A stretch of 64,000 bases of DNA from Halosimplex salinum. GTDB taxonomy: Archaea; Halobacteriota; Halobacteria; Halobacteriales; Haloarculaceae. The DNA lies in assembly GCF_003730195.1 (NCBI RefSeq), contig NZ_QWGG01000003.1, positions 248,001 through 312,000 of the forward strand, given 5' to 3'. Both the position numbers and the translations under genes were made by a program. The notes below the pieces were generated by a model. It saw only the letters and a list, made by a program, of their open reading frames with translations, ran no database searches and had not been told where the DNA came from. Shown here piece after piece: positions 50,293-62,050 of the stretch; position 1 is the first letter of the stretch, and each line of letters starts with the position of its first letter.

Positions 50293-51177
50293 ATGAGCGA
50301 CGACCCCGCTCCCGTCCCCACCGATAGCGAAGCCGCTCCCACCTCCACCGATGGCGACGCCGCCGCCATCTCCACCGATAGCGACGCCGCAGCCCTCGCC
50401 GACGTGGCCGTGCGAGCGGTCGAGTCCGCCGGCGACTACCTCTCGGAGAGCTTCCGCAACGGCGGCACGCCCGCCGACTACACCGCCAAGGACGTGAAAG
50501 CCGAAGCGGACCGCGAGGCGGAACGGCGCGTCCTCGACGCGATCACCGACGCCTACCCCGACCACCGGATCTCCGCCGAGGAGTCCGGCGACCACGCGGG
50601 CGACGGCGCGTACCGCTGGGTGGTCGATGCCCTCGACGGCACGAACAACTTCACCGCCGGGATCCCCACGTTCGGCGTCGCGGCGACCGTCTGCGAACGC
50701 CCCGAACCCGGCGCGCCGGAGGACGACCCCGTCGCCACCGCCGTCCACGTGCCGGTCCTCGACGACACCTACGTCGCCGAGCGCGGCAACGGTGTCCGGT
50801 ACAACGGGACCACCGTCGAAGTGACAGACGGCACGGCGCTCCCGCCGGAGAAGGCGACCGTCGGGATGATCATCGGCCCCGAGGTCGTCTCGGGGGGCGT
50901 CGAGCGCGAGGAGTGGGACGCGATCACCGACGCCGTCGAGACGGTCCCCAAGCGCGCCATCCAGACGTGGGCGCCCGTCGTCTACTGGGGCCTGCTCGCC
51001 CGCGGACAACTCGACGGCTTCGTCTGCTACTACCCCGCCGAACGCGAACAGGTGGCCGGGAAGCTACTGGCCCGCGAGGCCGGGGCCGTCGAGCGCTCGG
51101 ACGGCCCGCTCACCGTCTTCGGCGCCGACGAAGAGATCTGTGACGCGCTCTGGACGGCCGCGAGCGGCGCGCTGTAG
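50293..51177 (+). CDS. Inositol-phosphatase/FBPase-family protein
   Basis: 294 residues. Metal ligands of the lithium-sensitive phosphatase fold are visible: AEESG (Glu pair), VVDALDGTNNF in place of the common DPxDGTxNF (Pro changed to Ala), and a C-terminal region lacking the usual WDxAAG Asp site. Instead it reads GFVCYYPAEREQVAGKLLAR. So catalysis may be altered. The N-terminus carries a short acidic repeat, STDGDAAAISTDSDAAA. Usual substrates are inositol phosphate, FBP, NADP or PAP. ATG 50293; GTG 50287 also possible. Confidence 0.85.
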   Translation: MSDDPAPVPTDSEAAPTSTDGDAAAISTDSDAAALADVAVRAVESAGDYLSESFRNGGTPADYTAKDVKAEADREAERRVLDAITDAYPDHRISAEESGDHAGDGAYRWVVDALDGTNNFTAGIPTFGVAATVCERPEPGAPEDDPVATAVHVPVLDDTYVAERGNGVRYNGTTVEVTDGTALPPEKATVGMIIGPEVVSGGVEREEWDAITDAVETVPKRAIQTWAPVVYWGLLARGQLDGFVCYYPAEREQVAGKLLAREAGAVERSDGPLTVFGADEEICDALWTAASGAL

Positions 51178-51202
51178 GAAGGGGGTTCTGCGGTCCGCGG
51201 GT

Positions 51203-51440
51203 CGCTGTGGCGCGCGCCGTCGAGGGTTTCATCCCGAGACGGCGTCGTGCGAGGGACGAGGAGCGCAACGGAGTGAGCACCGCAGTCGGTTGGGGAGGCG
51301 TGTGGCACGGTGCTGTGCGGTCCCTGGCGGACTGAAAGGGCGAGACACGGTCGCGTTCAGTTCAGTCGCCTGAGCGGGCACTATCCGACCGAAGGGAGGA
51401 TATCCTGCTCAGCGACCGCGAGCGGGTCGAGGGCTTTCGT
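51203..51440. repeat. Dispersed structured repeat, copy B
   Basis: The 418-base gap 51178-51595 holds this element and the 57-bp array. It shares ordered blocks with copy A at 34126-34375: GGCGCGCGCCGTCGAG, GAGACGGCGTCG, TCGGTTGGGGAGGCGTG, GACTGAAAGGGCGAG, CTATCCGA, GGATAT and CGAGGGCTTTC. The middle differs in length. No ORF. Confidence 0.8.
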
Positions 51441-51590
51441 CGCTTGCTCTCGAACGCGGTAAGAACAACTCCTGACGAGCGGGGCGAGGGCTTTCGTCGC
51501 TTGCTGTCGTCTGCGCCGAAGATCACTGCTAGCGAGCGGGTCGAGGGCGTTCACCGCTCGTCGTCGAAGACGGTCGAAACAGTCCAAACA
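51420..51590. repeat. 57-bp tandem repeat, three copies
   Basis: Units start with GAGCGGG at 51420, 51477 and 51534, each followed by CGAGGGC-TTC-CGCT. Copies 1 and 2 match best at the first 30 bases. The first unit overlaps the end of copy B. Confidence 0.85.
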
Positions 51591-51595
51591 GACAC

Positions 51596-52084
51596 TCAGA
51601 CTTCGTGAACCGTAACGTCCAGTTCACCGTCCGACACGTCGGCGGTCATCATCGTCGGTCGGTCAGCGGGCGCCGCGCCGGTCGCGCTCCCGGGGTTCAA
51701 CACGCGAACACCGTCGTGCTCGCGGTCGGTGACCTGATGGGTGTGACCGGCCACGCCCACCCGCGGTTCGTCGGCCTCTTCGCGAACCGCCCGCGCAACC
51801 CGGTCGATCCAGCTGCGCTTCGAACCGGTGCCGTGGAGCACGACGAACGTCACGCCGCCGAACTCGACGCTCACTCGTTCGGGCAGGCCGACGCGCGGGT
51901 CGGTGTTGCCCGCGACCGCGGTCAGTTCGCGGGCGAGGTCCTGCACGTTGGCGAGCGTCCCTTCGGAGTCGAAGTCGCCGGCGTGGATCGTGTGGTCGGC
52001 CGAGCGGATCCGCTCGCGGAACGCGTCGGGGATCCGCCGCGCGCGAGACGGGATGTGCGTGTCGCTGACGAGAGCGAGCCTCAT
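51596..52084 (-). CDS. YfcE/MJ0936-type metallophosphoesterase
   Basis: 162 residues from ATG 52084. All metal motifs are in place: SDTHIP (7-12), HAGDFD, AGNTD, HGTG and GHTH. This is the small phosphodiesterase family including MJ0936 and YfcE, active on model phosphodiesters; physiological substrates are unclear. In haloarchaea it is usually a free-standing gene. It converges with no obvious partner, facing the repeat-filled gap. Confidence 0.92.
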   Translation of the reverse strand: MRLALVSDTHIPSRARRIPDAFRERIRSADHTIHAGDFDSEGTLANVQDLARELTAVAGNTDPRVGLPERVSVEFGGVTFVVLHGTGSKRSWIDRVARAVREEADEPRVGVAGHTHQVTDREHDGVRVLNPGSATGAAPADRPTMMTADVSDGELDVTVHEV

Positions 52085-52207
52085 ACGAGCGTCTTCGAAG
52101 CGGACGGTGAAGTCGGTTTGCAACGCGGAATCGCCGCGGGGGACGCCACACCGCGAGCCACCCCGACGCTCATGCCGGCCGGCGACCAACGTGGACACGA
52201 CCGAGCG

Positions 52208-53581
52208 ATGCCCGGAGACAGGAACGGCGCGGAGGCCGAGACTGAGACCGACACCGATCTCACGGAGACCCACGTCGTGACGGTGTTCCTGCGGAACGGG
52301 GGCGACGTGCTCCTCCTCCGCCGGAGCGACGCGGTCGGGTCCTACAGCGGTCGGTGGGGCGCCGTCGCCGGCCACGCCGACGGCGACCCCCAGGCCGCGG
52401 CCCGCGAAGAGATCCGCGAGGAGACCGGTCTGGACCCCGAGACGGAGACGACGCTCGTCCGATGGGGCGACCCGTTCGAGGTGGTCGACCGCGACCTCGG
52501 CAAGCGGTGGGTCGTCCACGCCTCACTCTTCGACTGCCAGTCGCGAGCGATCGAACCGAACGAGGAGACGACCGAGTACGAGTGGGCGCCGCCGACCGCT
52601 ATCCTCCGCCGCGAGACCGTCCCGGAGCTGTGGACCTCCTACGAGCGTGTGCGGCCGACGCCGGAGGCCGTCGCCGCCGACCGCGACCACGGCTCGGCCT
52701 ACATCTCACTGCGCGCGCTGGAAGTCCTCCGGGACGAGGCCGCGCTGGCAGTCGAAGGCGGCGACGGCGACGGCAACGGCGACGGCGACGGCAACAGCGA
52801 CAGCGACGGCAAGGCCACGTCGACGTGGACCGCCCTCGAAGCCGTGGCCCGCGAACTCCTCGAGGCCCGCCCGTCGATGGCCGTCGTCACGAATCGGGTC
52901 GATAGAGCGGTCCACGCAGCCAGCGAATCGGCCGACCCAGCGGCGCTCGAACGTACTGCCCACGAAGGCATCAATCGCGCAACCGCTGCAGACGCGGACG
53001 CGGCGGCGCTCGCTGCGGACCGATTCCCCGACAGCGTCGCGACACTCTCCCGGTCGGGAACGGTCGCGGCGGCGGTCGAGCGGGCTGACCCGGTGGTGAT
53101 TCTGGTGGCCGAGTCGCGGCCGGGCCGAGAAGGAGTCGGGACTGCGGAGCGGTTCGCGGAGACCACGGACGCGACGCTGACGCTGACGACCGACGCGGCG
53201 CTGGCCGACCGACTGGCGGCGACGGGCGTCGAAGCGCTGGTCGTCGGCGCCGACACCGTCCTCCCGGACGGGCAGGTCGTGAACAAGGTCGGGACGCGGG
53301 GCGCCGCGCTCGCCGCCGCGAACGAGGGGGTCGACTGCTACGTCGTCGCCGCGAGCGAGAAGATCGCACCTGCGGGAGCGGACGATGCGGTCGACCGCGA
53401 GGAGCGCGACCCGGCGGAGGTGTACGACGGCGACGCCGACCTGCGCGTCGCGAACCCGACGTTCGACGTGACGCCCGCCGAGTCGGTCGACGCCGTCGTG
53501 ACCGAGCGCGGCGTGCTCGACACCGATGGTATCGGAGCAGTCGCCGAGGAACATCGCGAACTGGGCGAGTGGCGGCGGTAG
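52208..53581 (+). CDS. NUDIX hydrolase fused to an IF2B-like domain
   Basis: 457 residues. Residues about 20-150 are a NUDIX domain with AAREEIREETGL after GHADGDPQ. Residues about 200-440 resemble the initiation factor 2B alpha/ribose-1,5-bisphosphate isomerase family: GADTVLPDGQVVNKVGTRGAALAA and VVAASEKIAPAG. A Gly/Asp-repeat linker (GDGDGNGDGDGN) joins them. The coupling suggests handling of a nucleotide or sugar-phosphate substrate in two steps, but this is inference. ATG 52208; ATG 52171 in frame is an alternative start. Confidence 0.87.
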   Translation: MPGDRNGAEAETETDTDLTETHVVTVFLRNGGDVLLLRRSDAVGSYSGRWGAVAGHADGDPQAAAREEIREETGLDPETETTLVRWGDPFEVVDRDLGKRWVVHASLFDCQSRAIEPNEETTEYEWAPPTAILRRETVPELWTSYERVRPTPEAVAADRDHGSAYISLRALEVLRDEAALAVEGGDGDGNGDGDGNSDSDGKATSTWTALEAVARELLEARPSMAVVTNRVDRAVHAASESADPAALERTAHEGINRATAADADAAALAADRFPDSVATLSRSGTVAAAVERADPVVILVAESRPGREGVGTAERFAETTDATLTLTTDAALADRLAATGVEALVVGADTVLPDGQVVNKVGTRGAALAAANEGVDCYVVAASEKIAPAGADDAVDREERDPAEVYDGDADLRVANPTFDVTPAESVDAVVTERGVLDTDGIGAVAEEHRELGEWRR

Positions 53582-53655
53582 CGACTCGCCCGCGCTGACC
53601 CACACCGCACCACTCCGCACAACCGTTTTCACTGCGAACGCCCTCGATCCGGGTA

Positions 53656-53967
53656 GTGACAGCCAGCACCACCACCGACGGTGTCGCGGAACGGGTCGTC
53701 CTGCGGTACGCGCCCGCGACCGACCGCGTCACCGAGGAACTCGCGACGTCGCGCTACAGCGCCTACCTCCGGCGAGCGGAGGACGGACCGGTCGCGGCCG
53801 GCGACGCCTGGGACCACTTCGTCAGCTGCGGCTGTGGCACCACGAAGGACGTGACGCTCACCGTCGACGCCGTCGAGGGCGGTGACCACGTCGGTGCGGA
53901 CACCGAGTTCACTTTCGTCCCCGCCGAGGGCGGGGACGCCACCGACGAAGCCGACTCGTCGGAGTGA
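53656..53967 (+). CDS. Small hypothetical protein with CGCG motif
   Basis: 103 residues from GTG 53656. The centre has WDHFVSCGCGTTKDV, two Cys close together that could bind metal or be redox active. The rest is beta-rich, with an acidic C-terminal tail. Its stop overlaps the next gene's GTG start by 4 bp, so it is co-transcribed with the DUF3179 gene. The family is not recognised with certainty. Confidence 0.75.
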   Translation: MTASTTTDGVAERVVLRYAPATDRVTEELATSRYSAYLRRAEDGPVAAGDAWDHFVSCGCGTTKDVTLTVDAVEGGDHVGADTEFTFVPAEGGDATDEADSSE

Positions 53968-54959
53968 CCGGGATGCAGGTCCGCGACGTGCTCCCCCGCG
54001 ACGCGATCCCGAGCATCGACGATCCGACGTTCGACGGCGAGTACTTCGGCGACGGCGACGACGTCGTGATCGTCGTCGAGGGTGCGAGCGGAACCGTCCG
54101 CGCCTATCCCGTCCGGATCCTCAGCTATCACGAGATCGTCAACGACGAGATCGACGGGCGACCGGTCGCGGTCACGTGGTGCCCCATCTGCGGGAGCGCC
54201 GTCGTCTTCGACCGGCGGGCGGACGGTCGCGTGCTGACGTTCGGTACATCTGGCAAACTCGCCGACGACGGACTGGTGATGTACGACCGCGAGACCGACA
54301 GCGAGTGGCGCCAGCCCTCGGGCGAGGCCATCGCCGGCGCACTCGACGGACGGACGCTCGACGTCCTGTCCGCGACCGTGACCACCTACGAGCGGTTCGC
54401 GGTGGACCATCCCGAGGGGCGCGTCCTCCGACCCGTGAAGGGCACAGGGGGCCCCGGTGACCCGTCGGCGCGGAAACACTACGAGATGGCGCCCTACGAG
54501 GAGTACGAGCGTGCCACCGACTTCGGCCTCTACGCGATGCGGGGCGAGGGCGAGCGCCGAGAGTGGAACCGCGCGGACTTCGGGCCGAAGACGGTCGTCC
54601 TCGGGATCACCCGCGAGGGTGAAGCGGTCGGATACTCCCTTCCCCGGGTCCGCGACGCCGGCGGTGTCGTGACCGACTCCGTCGGCGGTCTCGACGTCGT
54701 CGTCTTCGCCGCCGGCGACGAACTCCACGCCTTCGAGGGCCCCGGATACGACTTCGAGCGGGTCGACGATAGCGACGGCAGGGCGGGCGAGAGAACCGGA
54801 ACCGACGGATCAGACCAGTTCCGTGCCGACGGCACGAACTGGGACGGCGTCACCGGCGAGAGCGCAGACGGGCGAGCGCTCAACCCCGTCCCCGCCAGAC
54901 GGCTCTACGCGTTCGCCTGGCAGGACGACCACGGGTCGGACGCCTTCTACGGGCGCTGA
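53964..54959 (+). CDS. DUF3179-family protein
   Basis: 331 residues. The DUF3179 signature is present: YPVRILSYHEIVND, VTWCPICGSAVVFDR, LTFGTSGKL and MYDRETDSEWRQ, with C-x-x-C as a probable metal or redox site. Function is unproven across bacteria and archaea. GTG 53964 overlaps the preceding stop by 4 bp; ATG 53973 is an alternative. The C-terminal part is acidic with a low-complexity loop near 270-300. No signal peptide is seen. Confidence 0.9.
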   Translation: MTGMQVRDVLPRDAIPSIDDPTFDGEYFGDGDDVVIVVEGASGTVRAYPVRILSYHEIVNDEIDGRPVAVTWCPICGSAVVFDRRADGRVLTFGTSGKLADDGLVMYDRETDSEWRQPSGEAIAGALDGRTLDVLSATVTTYERFAVDHPEGRVLRPVKGTGGPGDPSARKHYEMAPYEEYERATDFGLYAMRGEGERREWNRADFGPKTVVLGITREGEAVGYSLPRVRDAGGVVTDSVGGLDVVVFAAGDELHAFEGPGYDFERVDDSDGRAGERTGTDGSDQFRADGTNWDGVTGESADGRALNPVPARRLYAFAWQDDHGSDAFYGR

Positions 54960-54998
54960 GAAGCGGGTGTCGAGGCCCTGAGGCGGAACGGTACGCGC

Positions 54999-55745
54999 TC
55001 AGGTCTCGTCGAGGGCGACCGGAACGCCGGCGCCGGCCACGTCGGCGGCGAACGCCCGCGAATCCGTCTCGAGGGTCGAGAAGGTGTTGTAGTGGACCGG
55101 GACGACGAGTTCCGGCTCCATCGCGGCGGCGAGCGCGGCCGCCTCGTGGCGGTCCATCGTGAACCGCGGGCCGATCGGCGGGCAGAACACCGACACGTCG
55201 ACGTTCTGGTGCGGGCCCAGCGCGTCCGTGTCGCCGGGGTAGAGCACTCGCTTCCCCTCCACGGCGGCGATGAACCCGCAGCCGAACCCCTCGGGGTGGA
55301 ACGGAGTGCCGTCCGGGCGGGTGTGTGGGCCGTCGGGTTCGTTGTACGCCGGGACCGTCCAGAGCGGTACGTCGCCGACGGTCAGGCTGTCCCTGTCGCC
55401 GACCGTCTCCACGTCGTAGGGCAGCGACGACAGCGGCGGCAACTCTCGGTCCTCGACGTGTTCCTCGATGGCCTCGTATGCGACGATGGTCGTGTCGGGG
55501 CCGGCGACCCGATCGACGCCGTCGGGGTCGTAGTGGTGGACGTGGGTGAGACACACCACGTCGGCGTCCTCCGGGCGGTAGTCCCGGGCGGGCGGGTGGC
55601 CGACGCCGTCGGTGTCGGGCTCCCACTCGCCGGTGAGGACGCCGTACCGACCCGGGTCGGTGTAGACGACGGTCTCCTCGCCGGCGAAGCGCAGCGTGGC
55701 GTAGCCCAGCCACTCGACGGTGATCCCGTCGTGGCGTACGGTCAT
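54999..55745 (-). CDS. UlaG-like metallo-beta-lactamase hydrolase
   Basis: 248 residues. It begins MTVRHDGITVEWLGYATLRF, the UlaG-type opening. The metal region reads CLTHVHHYDPDGV instead of a canonical H-x-H-x-D-H, so one ligand is shifted or lost. Later markers are YPGDTDALG and VVPVHYNTF. UlaG opens L-ascorbate 6-phosphate lactone, but relatives hydrolyse many esters; none can be named. ATG 55745; single gene convergent with the DUF3179 gene. Confidence 0.85.
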   Translation of the reverse strand: MTVRHDGITVEWLGYATLRFAGEETVVYTDPGRYGVLTGEWEPDTDGVGHPPARDYRPEDADVVCLTHVHHYDPDGVDRVAGPDTTIVAYEAIEEHVEDRELPPLSSLPYDVETVGDRDSLTVGDVPLWTVPAYNEPDGPHTRPDGTPFHPEGFGCGFIAAVEGKRVLYPGDTDALGPHQNVDVSVFCPPIGPRFTMDRHEAAALAAAMEPELVVPVHYNTFSTLETDSRAFAADVAGAGVPVALDET

Positions 55746-55880
55746 TGCCTCGAATACGCGCCCGAGCCCACATAAGTCGGGTGCTTGTCGGCGGGCCCGC
55801 TGTGAATTCAATGAGATCTGTTGTATACACACCGGGACTGTATCGGGCCCCTCCGTGGCCGGCGACCGACGTGGGGGCGT

Positions 55881-59349
<3,469 letters not shown>

Positions 59350-60306
59350 ATGGACGACGCAGTCGCTCTCGCGCTCGACGCCGAGTTCCCGGAGCGGACG
59401 GTCGAACGAACGGGACCCGCAGGCCCCTCGTGGAACGAGAACAACCGAACGGTTCTGGTCGAGTTCGCCGACGGCGGGGTCGTCTACCTGAAAGTCGCGA
59501 CCGACGGCGACCCCTCGCGGATCGCTCGCGAGCGCGCGGCTATCGAGTACGTCGCGGCTCACTGCGAAGTGCCGGTCCCGGACGTACTGGGGAGCGACGT
59601 GGACGGGTCGACGCCGTACCTCGCTACCGCACCCCTCTCCGGGCGGGCCGTCGGGGACCACTGGGAGGAGTGGACGACGGACGAGCGGACCGAGACCGCC
59701 CGGCTGGCCGGTGAGACGCTGGCGGCTCTCCACGGAGTCGGGTTCGACCGCCCCGGTCGGATAACCGGCGGTGGCGCCGACGGGCTCGACGTCCGAGCGG
59801 AGGCCTGGCCCGACCAGCTCCTGGGGAGCGTCGAGTACATTCGCGAACTGGCTCCCTCCGACCGCTTCGACCACCACTTCGAGGCGGCACACGAGGCGGT
59901 CGAGGCGAACCACGATCGCCTGACAGGCGTCCCGAGCGTGCTCGTCCACGGGGACGTGACCCGGGGGAACTGCTTCCGCCGGGCGGACGGCGTCGCTCTG
60001 CTCGACTGGGAAGACGCCTACGCCGGCGATCCGGTCCGGGAGATCCGCCGGACACAGCGGCAGCTCCTCGACCCCGTCGGCCGAGAGCCCGACGAGAGGA
60101 CGGTCACCGCGTTCCACGACGGATATCGGGACCGAGCGGGCGGACTCCCCGACGGATTCGACGAACGGGCGCCGATCTACGCGGTCGTCTCCTTCCTGGA
60201 CACCTCCGGCTTTTTCGACACGTGGGCGCCCGAGGCGGACGAGCCGACCGACGAGATCGCCGACTGGGTCGAGGCGGAGATGGACCGACGGCTAGCGGCG
60301 GTGTAG
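59350..60306 (+). CDS. Aminoglycoside-phosphotransferase-family kinase
   Basis: 318 residues. The kinase-like fold has the phosphotransfer motif LVHGDVTRGNCF (His200, Asp202, Asn207) and the metal motif ALLDWED (Asp219). Lys48 in VVYLKVA is the probable ATP-contacting residue. Such proteins phosphorylate small hydroxyl metabolites; antibiotic resistance is not implied. The closest relatives act on homoserine, choline, fructosamine or unknown sugars. A TATA-like box lies at 59315. Single gene. Confidence 0.88.
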   Translation: MDDAVALALDAEFPERTVERTGPAGPSWNENNRTVLVEFADGGVVYLKVATDGDPSRIARERAAIEYVAAHCEVPVPDVLGSDVDGSTPYLATAPLSGRAVGDHWEEWTTDERTETARLAGETLAALHGVGFDRPGRITGGGADGLDVRAEAWPDQLLGSVEYIRELAPSDRFDHHFEAAHEAVEANHDRLTGVPSVLVHGDVTRGNCFRRADGVALLDWEDAYAGDPVREIRRTQRQLLDPVGREPDERTVTAFHDGYRDRAGGLPDGFDERAPIYAVVSFLDTSGFFDTWAPEADEPTDEIADWVEAEMDRRLAAV

Positions 60307-60341
60307 AGCGAGACCGCGATGGAACCAGAGCGACGACGCAG

Positions 60342-60719
60342 TCAGAACGGCGCCGCGGACTCGTCGCCCGAGTCGCCCGACGCGTCCGCAGCCTCCAGCG
60401 GTCCGTCCCACGCCTCCAGCCCGCCGTGCAGGCTCTCGACGGGGCCGTCGACACCCTCGTAGGACCCGACGAGACGAGCCGCCTGCACGCTGGACTTGCC
60501 GAGCGGGCAGACCGTCACGACGCGCTCGGCGCCGTCGAGTTCCTCGACCCGGTCGGTGAGTCGATTCGCCGGGATGTTCTCGCTCCCGGGGATGTGCCCC
60601 CGCTCGAACGCGCCGGGGTTCCTGATGTCGACGATCCGCAGATCCCCATCCTCGTCCCCGTTCGCTCCCGAGTCGTCCAGTAGCGCCTGCAGTTCCTCGA
60701 CTGAGATCTCGCCGTCCAT
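60342..60719 (-). CDS. Rhodanese-domain protein
   Basis: 125 residues. A single rhodanese domain with ISVEELQALL at the N-terminus, DIRNPGAFERGHIPGSENIP in the centre and the active-site loop VVTVCPLGKSS with its Cys. It transfers or carries sulfane sulfur. The C-terminal tail is acidic. It converges with the kinase gene and lies downstream of the NUDIX operon on the same strand, 90 bp apart. Confidence 0.92.
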   Translation of the reverse strand: MDGEISVEELQALLDDSGANGDEDGDLRIVDIRNPGAFERGHIPGSENIPANRLTDRVEELDGAERVVTVCPLGKSSVQAARLVGSYEGVDGPVESLHGGLEAWDGPLEAADASGDSGDESAAPF

Positions 60720-60809
60720 TCTTGGTCGCGATCGGTGGTCGGACGGCATAGGTTCGTCGGAGTCCAGCGGCGTTCGAGGAGCGCGGTCGACCGGGCCGAC
60801 CGCCCGGAA

Positions 60810-61421
60810 CTACAGCAGCCCCTCGTCGCTCGCGACGAGCACGGCGACGAGGCCGCCGCCGAACGGGAGGTCCCGGGAGCGAAGCGCAGCGACGGCCTCC
60901 TCGGCCGGGACGGTGAACGCGTCGATGTCCTCGCCGCCCTCGCGGTCGGCCGCCCCCGCTTCGAGGTCGGTCGCGTAGACGACGGCCTGTGTCATCCGGG
61001 TCCAGGCGGTCGGCTGGTAGGCCTCGAGGAGTTCCGCCTCGCCCGCACGAAAGCCCGTCTCCTCGCGCAGTTCTCGCAGGCCGGCGTCGACGAACGACTC
61101 CCCGTCCTCGACGGCGCCGCCGGGACAGGTCAACAGCGACCGGCCCAGCCGGGCGTCGTACTGTTCGAGCAGGACCACCTCGCCCGCGTCGGTCTCGGCG
61201 ACGACCGCCACGAAATCGCCGGGGTCGATCCAGTAGTACCGGCTCCGTTCGCCGTCCGGCTGTCTGTACTCGTCGTACCCCGCGGAGAAGTAGGGGTTCT
61301 CCCAGGCGACTTCCGTGTCGAGGTGCGTCCAGTCCGTGCCGGCGTCCGCCGGCGGGTCGGCCAGTTCGGCCGCGCTCGCCGACGCCGGTTCGGCGCTGTC
61401 ACCTCCCGCGTCCCCGGTCAC
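60810..61421 (-). CDS. NUDIX hydrolase, second of tandem pair
   Basis: 203 residues from GTG 61421, overlapping the upstream stop by 4 bp (61418-61421). The NUDIX box is GAVEDGESFVDAGLRELREE followed by TGF. PGGAVEDG and LLEAYQP point to the ADP-ribose pyrophosphatase group. It is a paralog of the upstream gene, with the same end, D/REEGLL-like (SDEGLL). Substrates are probably nucleoside diphosphate derivatives such as ADP-ribose; unproven. Confidence 0.9.
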   Translation of the reverse strand: MTGDAGGDSAEPASASAAELADPPADAGTDWTHLDTEVAWENPYFSAGYDEYRQPDGERSRYYWIDPGDFVAVVAETDAGEVVLLEQYDARLGRSLLTCPGGAVEDGESFVDAGLRELREETGFRAGEAELLEAYQPTAWTRMTQAVVYATDLEAGAADREGGEDIDAFTVPAEEAVAALRSRDLPFGGGLVAVLVASDEGLL

Positions 61422-62050
61422 AGCAGGCCCTCCTCGCGGGCGAGGAGGACGCCCTCGATGGTGGCGTCGTTGGCCGGCTGGCGTCGCGCCACGTCGAGCG
61501 CGTCGTCGACGGGGACGGTCGTCACCGAGAGGAACTCGTTGCCGTCGAGTTTCCGCTCGACCGGTTCCAGCCCCTCTGCGAAGACGATACCCCGTCGGTG
61601 GCGCAGGACGCCCGTCGAGCACCAGAACTCCTCCAGCAGGGAGACGCCGGCGGGGTCGAAGCCGGTCTCCTCGCGTAGTTCGCGGGCGCCGGCGGTCGTG
61701 AAGGACTCGCCGTCCTCGACGATGCCGGCGGGGAGTTCGAGACACTGCTCGCGGATCACCGGGCGGTACTGGTCGACGAGGAGGAGTTCGTCGCCGGTCC
61801 GTGCGACGATAACGACGGCGTCCGGCAGTTCCGCCCAGTAGTAGTCCTTCTCGGAGCCGTCCGGTTGCTCGACGCGGTCGTAGCCGCCGTCGTACCAGCC
61901 CGTCTCGTACTCCGTCTCGCGGTCGACGACCGGCCAGTCGTGGTCGGGTTCGCGGATCGATCCGTTGCCGTCGGTCGCTCGCGCGCTGTCGTCCGACTCG
62001 CCGGCGTCGCTGGCGTCGCTGGCGTCGCTGGTATCGTCGGGGTCGCTCAT
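61418..62050 (-). CDS. NUDIX hydrolase, first of tandem pair
   Basis: 210 residues from ATG 62050. The NUDIX box is GIVEDGESFTTAGARELREE followed by TGF, in a fold of the ADP-ribose pyrophosphatase type (LELPAGIVEDG). An acidic N-terminal tail contains the short repeat DASDASDAG. The start overlaps the membrane-protein stop by 4 bp and the stop overlaps the second NUDIX start by 4 bp, making a tight three-gene operon. Confidence 0.9.
   Translation of the reverse strand: MSDPDDTSDASDASDAGESDDSARATDGNGSIREPDHDWPVVDRETEYETGWYDGGYDRVEQPDGSEKDYYWAELPDAVVIVARTGDELLLVDQYRPVIREQCLELPAGIVEDGESFTTAGARELREETGFDPAGVSLLEEFWCSTGVLRHRRGIVFAEGLEPVERKLDGNEFLSVTTVPVDDALDVARRQPANDATIEGVLLAREEGLL

Noticed and set aside
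51381-51587. 68-codon minus-strand frame with 19-residue repeats
   Set aside because: It exists because the 57-bp unit is a multiple of three, has only a TTG start and no promoter. Kept as a finding, not as a gene.
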